A stretch of DNA of 64,000 bases. It comes from Planococcus ruber (GTDB lineage: Bacteria > Bacillota > Bacilli > Bacillales_A > Planococcaceae). The stretch spans positions 1,261,395-1,325,394 of the forward strand of contig NZ_JALHAG010000001.1 in assembly GCF_022819085.1 (NCBI RefSeq), in the 5' to 3' direction. The translations under genes were made by a program, and so were the position numbers. Below, in pieces: positions 61,025 to 64,000 of the stretch (its first letter is position 1; each line of letters starts with the position of its first letter). Under the pieces are notes generated by a model. That model was given only the letters and a program-made list of their open reading frames with translations. It ran no database searches and was not told the DNA's origin.

Positions 61025-64000
61025 TTGAGTAATTTACGCAATCTCATCATCACAGCGCTTGTGGTTTTGTTGACGTTCAGCTCAGTGGCCTTCGGTTTCA
61101 CGGGAGCATCTGCTGCACCGAACACTTCGGCTGCAGGGGTCTCGAAACAGGTCAACCAGAAGCCGGCTGTTAAACTGCCGGACAAACTGGCGAATCCGAA
61201 AGATCCGAAAAAAGAGGTGCGCGTTATTGTCGAGCTCCAAAAAGAGCCGGCGATTGAAAATGCGACACGCAAAGGGGTTCTTTACAAGAGCTTGCCGGAT
61301 TCCACAAAAGACAGCTTAGAGTCGGCGGTGGTCACGGACCAAAATACGGTCAAATCCAAAATCAAAACAGCAGCACCCGGCATTACATATCTCGAAAACT
61401 TTACCACGGTATTTAACGGCTTCTCCGCAAAAGTTCCGGCTGGACAAGTCGAAAAAATTGCAGCTCAAACTGGCGTAAAAGCGGTTTATGAAGCAACCGA
61501 ATACGAGCGTCCGGCGATCAAACCGGAAATGAAGTATTCGAAAGCATTGGTCCAGGCGCAGCAAGTCTGGAATGATTACGGCTACAAAGGCGAAGGCATG
61601 GTGGTCGGCGTCATCGATACCGGCATCGACCCATCGCATAAAGATATGGTGTTGACGGACAACGCAACGGGTGAAATCACCAAAGCGGAAGTCGACGCAT
61701 TGCTTGCAGACAAATCGCTGGAAGCAGGAAAATACTACACAGCAAAAGTGCCATTCGGCTACAACTATATGGATGGCAACGATACGATTCTTGACTTAGG
61801 GCCTGAAGCTTCGATGCACGGCATGCACGTTGCCGGAACAGTCGGCGCGAACGGCAATGAAGAAAACGGCGGGATCCAAGGCGTTGCACCAGAAGCGCAG
61901 CTTCTGGCATTAAAAGTCTTCGGCAACGATCCGCTTTACCCATCAACTTATGGCGATATTTACATTAAAGCAATTGACGATTCCATCAAATTAGGGGCGG
62001 ATGTCATCAACATGTCGCTCGGTTCAACTGGCGGCTTCGTGGATTCATCAGATCCTGAGCAGCAAGCAGTAGAACGTGCAACAAATAACGGCATTCTCGT
62101 TTCGATTTCTGCAGGGAACTCGGACATGTTCGGATCGGGTTACTTCTATCCATACGCAGAAAACCAGGATTACGGCTTAACCGGTTCACCGAGTGTTTCT
62201 TATGATTCTTTCGGTGTCGCTTCATTTGAAAACGACGTCATTACGGCACTTAGCTTCGGCTACCAATTCGGCGGCGCTGAAGCAGGGCGCGCATTGTACT
62301 TGCTTGCCAACGACAAAGATCCGCGCGATTTGCCGGAAGACTCATATGAGCTGGTAGATGCAGGCCTTGGATTGCCGGCTGATTTTGAAGGCAAAGACTT
62401 CACCGGCAAATTCGCGTTGATTTCACGCGGTGAAATCAGCTTTGTTGAAAAAGGCCAAGCGGCACAGGCAGCAGGTGCAGCAGGCGTCATCATTTACAAC
62501 AACACATCAGGCACGATCAATATGGCCTCCGATCCATCGATCACGATTCCATTTATGTCAACGGTCCAAGACGCAGGCTTAGCGATGAAAAATGCGCTTG
62601 CTTCCGGACAGACAGTAACGGTTACATTTGACGGACAGTATTTGGAAACGCAAAACCCGGCAGCGGGCGAAATGAGTGATTTCACTTCATGGGGGCCAAC
62701 GCCGAACCTTGACTTCAAACCGGAAATCACAGCGCCAGGCGGCAACATCTTCTCGACGCTGAACGACGATGAATACGGTTTGATGAGCGGTACTTCAATG
62801 GCGGCACCGCACGTAGCTGGCGGAACGGCATTAGTGTTCCAGCGCATTGAAGAGCTTGGCTTACAAGGAAAAGACCGTGTACAATTCGCGAAGAACATCA
62901 TGATGAATACAGCAAACCCGGTAGAATTCGCTGAAGGCCAATTCGTATCGCCTCGCCGCCAAGGTGCAGGATTGATGCAATTGCACGATGCGCTTTCAAC
63001 GGACGTAACAGTTGTCAACAAAGCGACAAACGAAGGAAAAGTGGCATTAAAAGAAATCAAGAACAACCAGTATGCATTCACATTGAAAGCCCAGAACTAT
63101 TCGGATGAAGCTGCGGAATTCGCAGTGGATGTCAATGTGCAAGTGGATGCGGCAACAGACGGCGGCGGCGTCTTAGTAACTGCGCCGAACGAAACCGGTT
63201 CAGTCAATGTATCAGATGAAGTCTCGATCGCAGCTCCAAAAACCGTGACGGTTCCAGCAAATCAAACCGTCGACATCCCGGTAACAGTGGACGTTTCAGC
63301 AATTGACGCAGAACTGGATGAAATCTTCACAAATGGCTATTTTGTAGATGGTTTTGTCATCCTAACTGATGAAAACGAAGAAGTGACAGGCAACACCGAA
63401 TTAGTCGTTCCGTATTTCGGCTTTAACGGCGAATGGGACGATGCCAGCATTTTCGATGATTTCGCTTGGGATCCGATGACGTACTACGGGCAGACAATGC
63501 TTGCAGATGACCAAGGATTCATCCTGAACGGCGGCACGCATCTCGAAGGATTCGATCAAACGAAATTTGCCTTCTCTCCAAACGGCGATGGCGTGCAAGA
63601 TGGCGTCATTCCGGTATTCTCGCTTATGCGAAATGCGAAGAACTTCGAGCTGAATGTGCTTGATGCAAACGGCAAGAAATTGCGGACGATCCGTACGGAA
63701 GAAGAAATGGTTAAGAGCTACGACAGCACGGAACCTTACGTATTCTCGCCTGATTTTAAATGGGATGGAAAAGCGATGGGCAAAGTGGTAGCGGACGGCA
63801 GCTACAAATTGCAGCTTCGCGCCGTAATTGATTATCCGAACGCTGAATGGCAGTCGATCGAATTCCCGGTCATCGTGGATACGAAAGCGCCGACAGCGAA
63901 AGCATCATTTGATCCAAAAACGAAAAAAGTTGTCGTCAACAGCTTTACAGACAACACAGCGCCTGACCGCTGGGAAGTCTACTTGAACGGCAAGGAATTG
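61025..64000 (+). CDS. Vpr/C5a-peptidase-like S8 serine protease, 3' end outside window (partial)
   Basis: The frame is open from TTG 61025 (AAGGGGG upstream) to the window end, 992 codons. A signal peptide (1-30) and an I9-like propeptide (about 60-160) precede the S8 domain. It has Asp198 (VIDTGID), His in MHGMHVAG (about residue 264) and Ser in SGTSMAAPHVAGG (about 593). A PA domain is inserted between His and Ser (about 440-540, KFALISRGEISFVEKG). An Fn3-like region follows (about 680-820, with ELVVPYFGF), then FSPNGDGVQD and a Fn-type beta region. The insert and tail match Vpr and the cell-envelope/C5a peptidases. No SLH is seen in the visible part. Confidence 0.92.
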   Translation, partial: MSNLRNLIITALVVLLTFSSVAFGFTGASAAPNTSAAGVSKQVNQKPAVKLPDKLANPKDPKKEVRVIVELQKEPAIENATRKGVLYKSLPDSTKDSLESAVVTDQNTVKSKIKTAAPGITYLENFTTVFNGFSAKVPAGQVEKIAAQTGVKAVYEATEYERPAIKPEMKYSKALVQAQQVWNDYGYKGEGMVVGVIDTGIDPSHKDMVLTDNATGEITKAEVDALLADKSLEAGKYYTAKVPFGYNYMDGNDTILDLGPEASMHGMHVAGTVGANGNEENGGIQGVAPEAQLLALKVFGNDPLYPSTYGDIYIKAIDDSIKLGADVINMSLGSTGGFVDSSDPEQQAVERATNNGILVSISAGNSDMFGSGYFYPYAENQDYGLTGSPSVSYDSFGVASFENDVITALSFGYQFGGAEAGRALYLLANDKDPRDLPEDSYELVDAGLGLPADFEGKDFTGKFALISRGEISFVEKGQAAQAAGAAGVIIYNNTSGTINMASDPSITIPFMSTVQDAGLAMKNALASGQTVTVTFDGQYLETQNPAAGEMSDFTSWGPTPNLDFKPEITAPGGNIFSTLNDDEYGLMSGTSMAAPHVAGGTALVFQRIEELGLQGKDRVQFAKNIMMNTANPVEFAEGQFVSPRRQGAGLMQLHDALSTDVTVVNKATNEGKVALKEIKNNQYAFTLKAQNYSDEAAEFAVDVNVQVDAATDGGGVLVTAPNETGSVNVSDEVSIAAPKTVTVPANQTVDIPVTVDVSAIDAELDEIFTNGYFVDGFVILTDENEEVTGNTELVVPYFGFNGEWDDASIFDDFAWDPMTYYGQTMLADDQGFILNGGTHLEGFDQTKFAFSPNGDGVQDGVIPVFSLMRNAKNFELNVLDANGKKLRTIRTEEEMVKSYDSTEPYVFSPDFKWDGKAMGKVVADGSYKLQLRAVIDYPNAEWQSIEFPVIVDTKAPTAKASFDPKTKKVVVNSFTDNTAPDRWEVYLNGKEL

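Overview
The window looks like a chromosomal segment of a low-to-moderate-GC Firmicute, most likely a Planococcaceae member (Planococcus/Planomicrobium type). This is inferred from Bacillus-like gene content, AGGAGG-type ribosome binding sites, frequent TTG starts and many SLH-domain surface proteins; no rRNA or tRNA is present to fix the taxonomy. Most genes are single units closed by strong intrinsic terminators.

Layout. 1-10.5 kb is mostly metabolic: a LysM protein cut by the window edge, a yhdT-panF pair, a DMT exporter, a PatA-like aminotransferase followed by a RocB-like M20 hydrolase, a NERD protein, and a dipeptide epimerase paired with an M20 amidohydrolase. 10.6-23.6 kb is a run of secreted SLH-anchored enzymes (CAP protein, 5'-nucleotidase, amidase, subtilase, NlpC/P60 peptidase, glucosaminidase) with an alanine symporter and a VanZ-like protein between the first two. 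23.9-35.3 kb is the secondary cell wall polymer (SCWP) locus: MurJ-type flippase, two GT4 transferases, the pyruvyl transferase CsaB, TagA, UDP-ManNAc dehydrogenase, GalU, an O-antigen-ligase-like protein and a GT39-like transferase. SLH domains bind pyruvylated SCWP, so this block would make the receptor and the surrounding genes its ligands. 36-46.7 kb holds the probable major S-layer gene and a 1673-residue SLH repeat protein. 47-54.4 kb holds two secreted nucleases and an HtrA-like protease. 54.8-64 kb holds an NlpC/P60 peptidase, a second SLH subtilase, two acyltransferases and a Vpr/C5a-type subtilase that runs off the window.

The most unusual region is 38.57-40.70 kb. Directly downstream of the S-layer gene lies an ORF-less group II intron core, followed by two nearly identical copies of intron domains V-VI. 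Each copy is immediately followed by an open reading frame of about 110 codons with no start codon or ribosome site, and by its own terminator. This matches the alternative-splicing arrangement known from a surface-layer gene of Clostridium tetani, in which one ribozyme joins one 5' exon to alternative 3' exons. The 5' splice site here could not be fixed from sequence alone.

A second unexplained theme is a family of degenerate intergenic arrays with an exact 21-nt period. They occur in at least five intergenic regions with different core motifs, mostly just after terminators, and in one place sit beside a two-hairpin element whose stems show compensatory changes. Regulatory sites include two perfect WalR-type boxes upstream of the two NlpC/P60 genes and a PhoP-box-like triple repeat upstream of a secreted nuclease.
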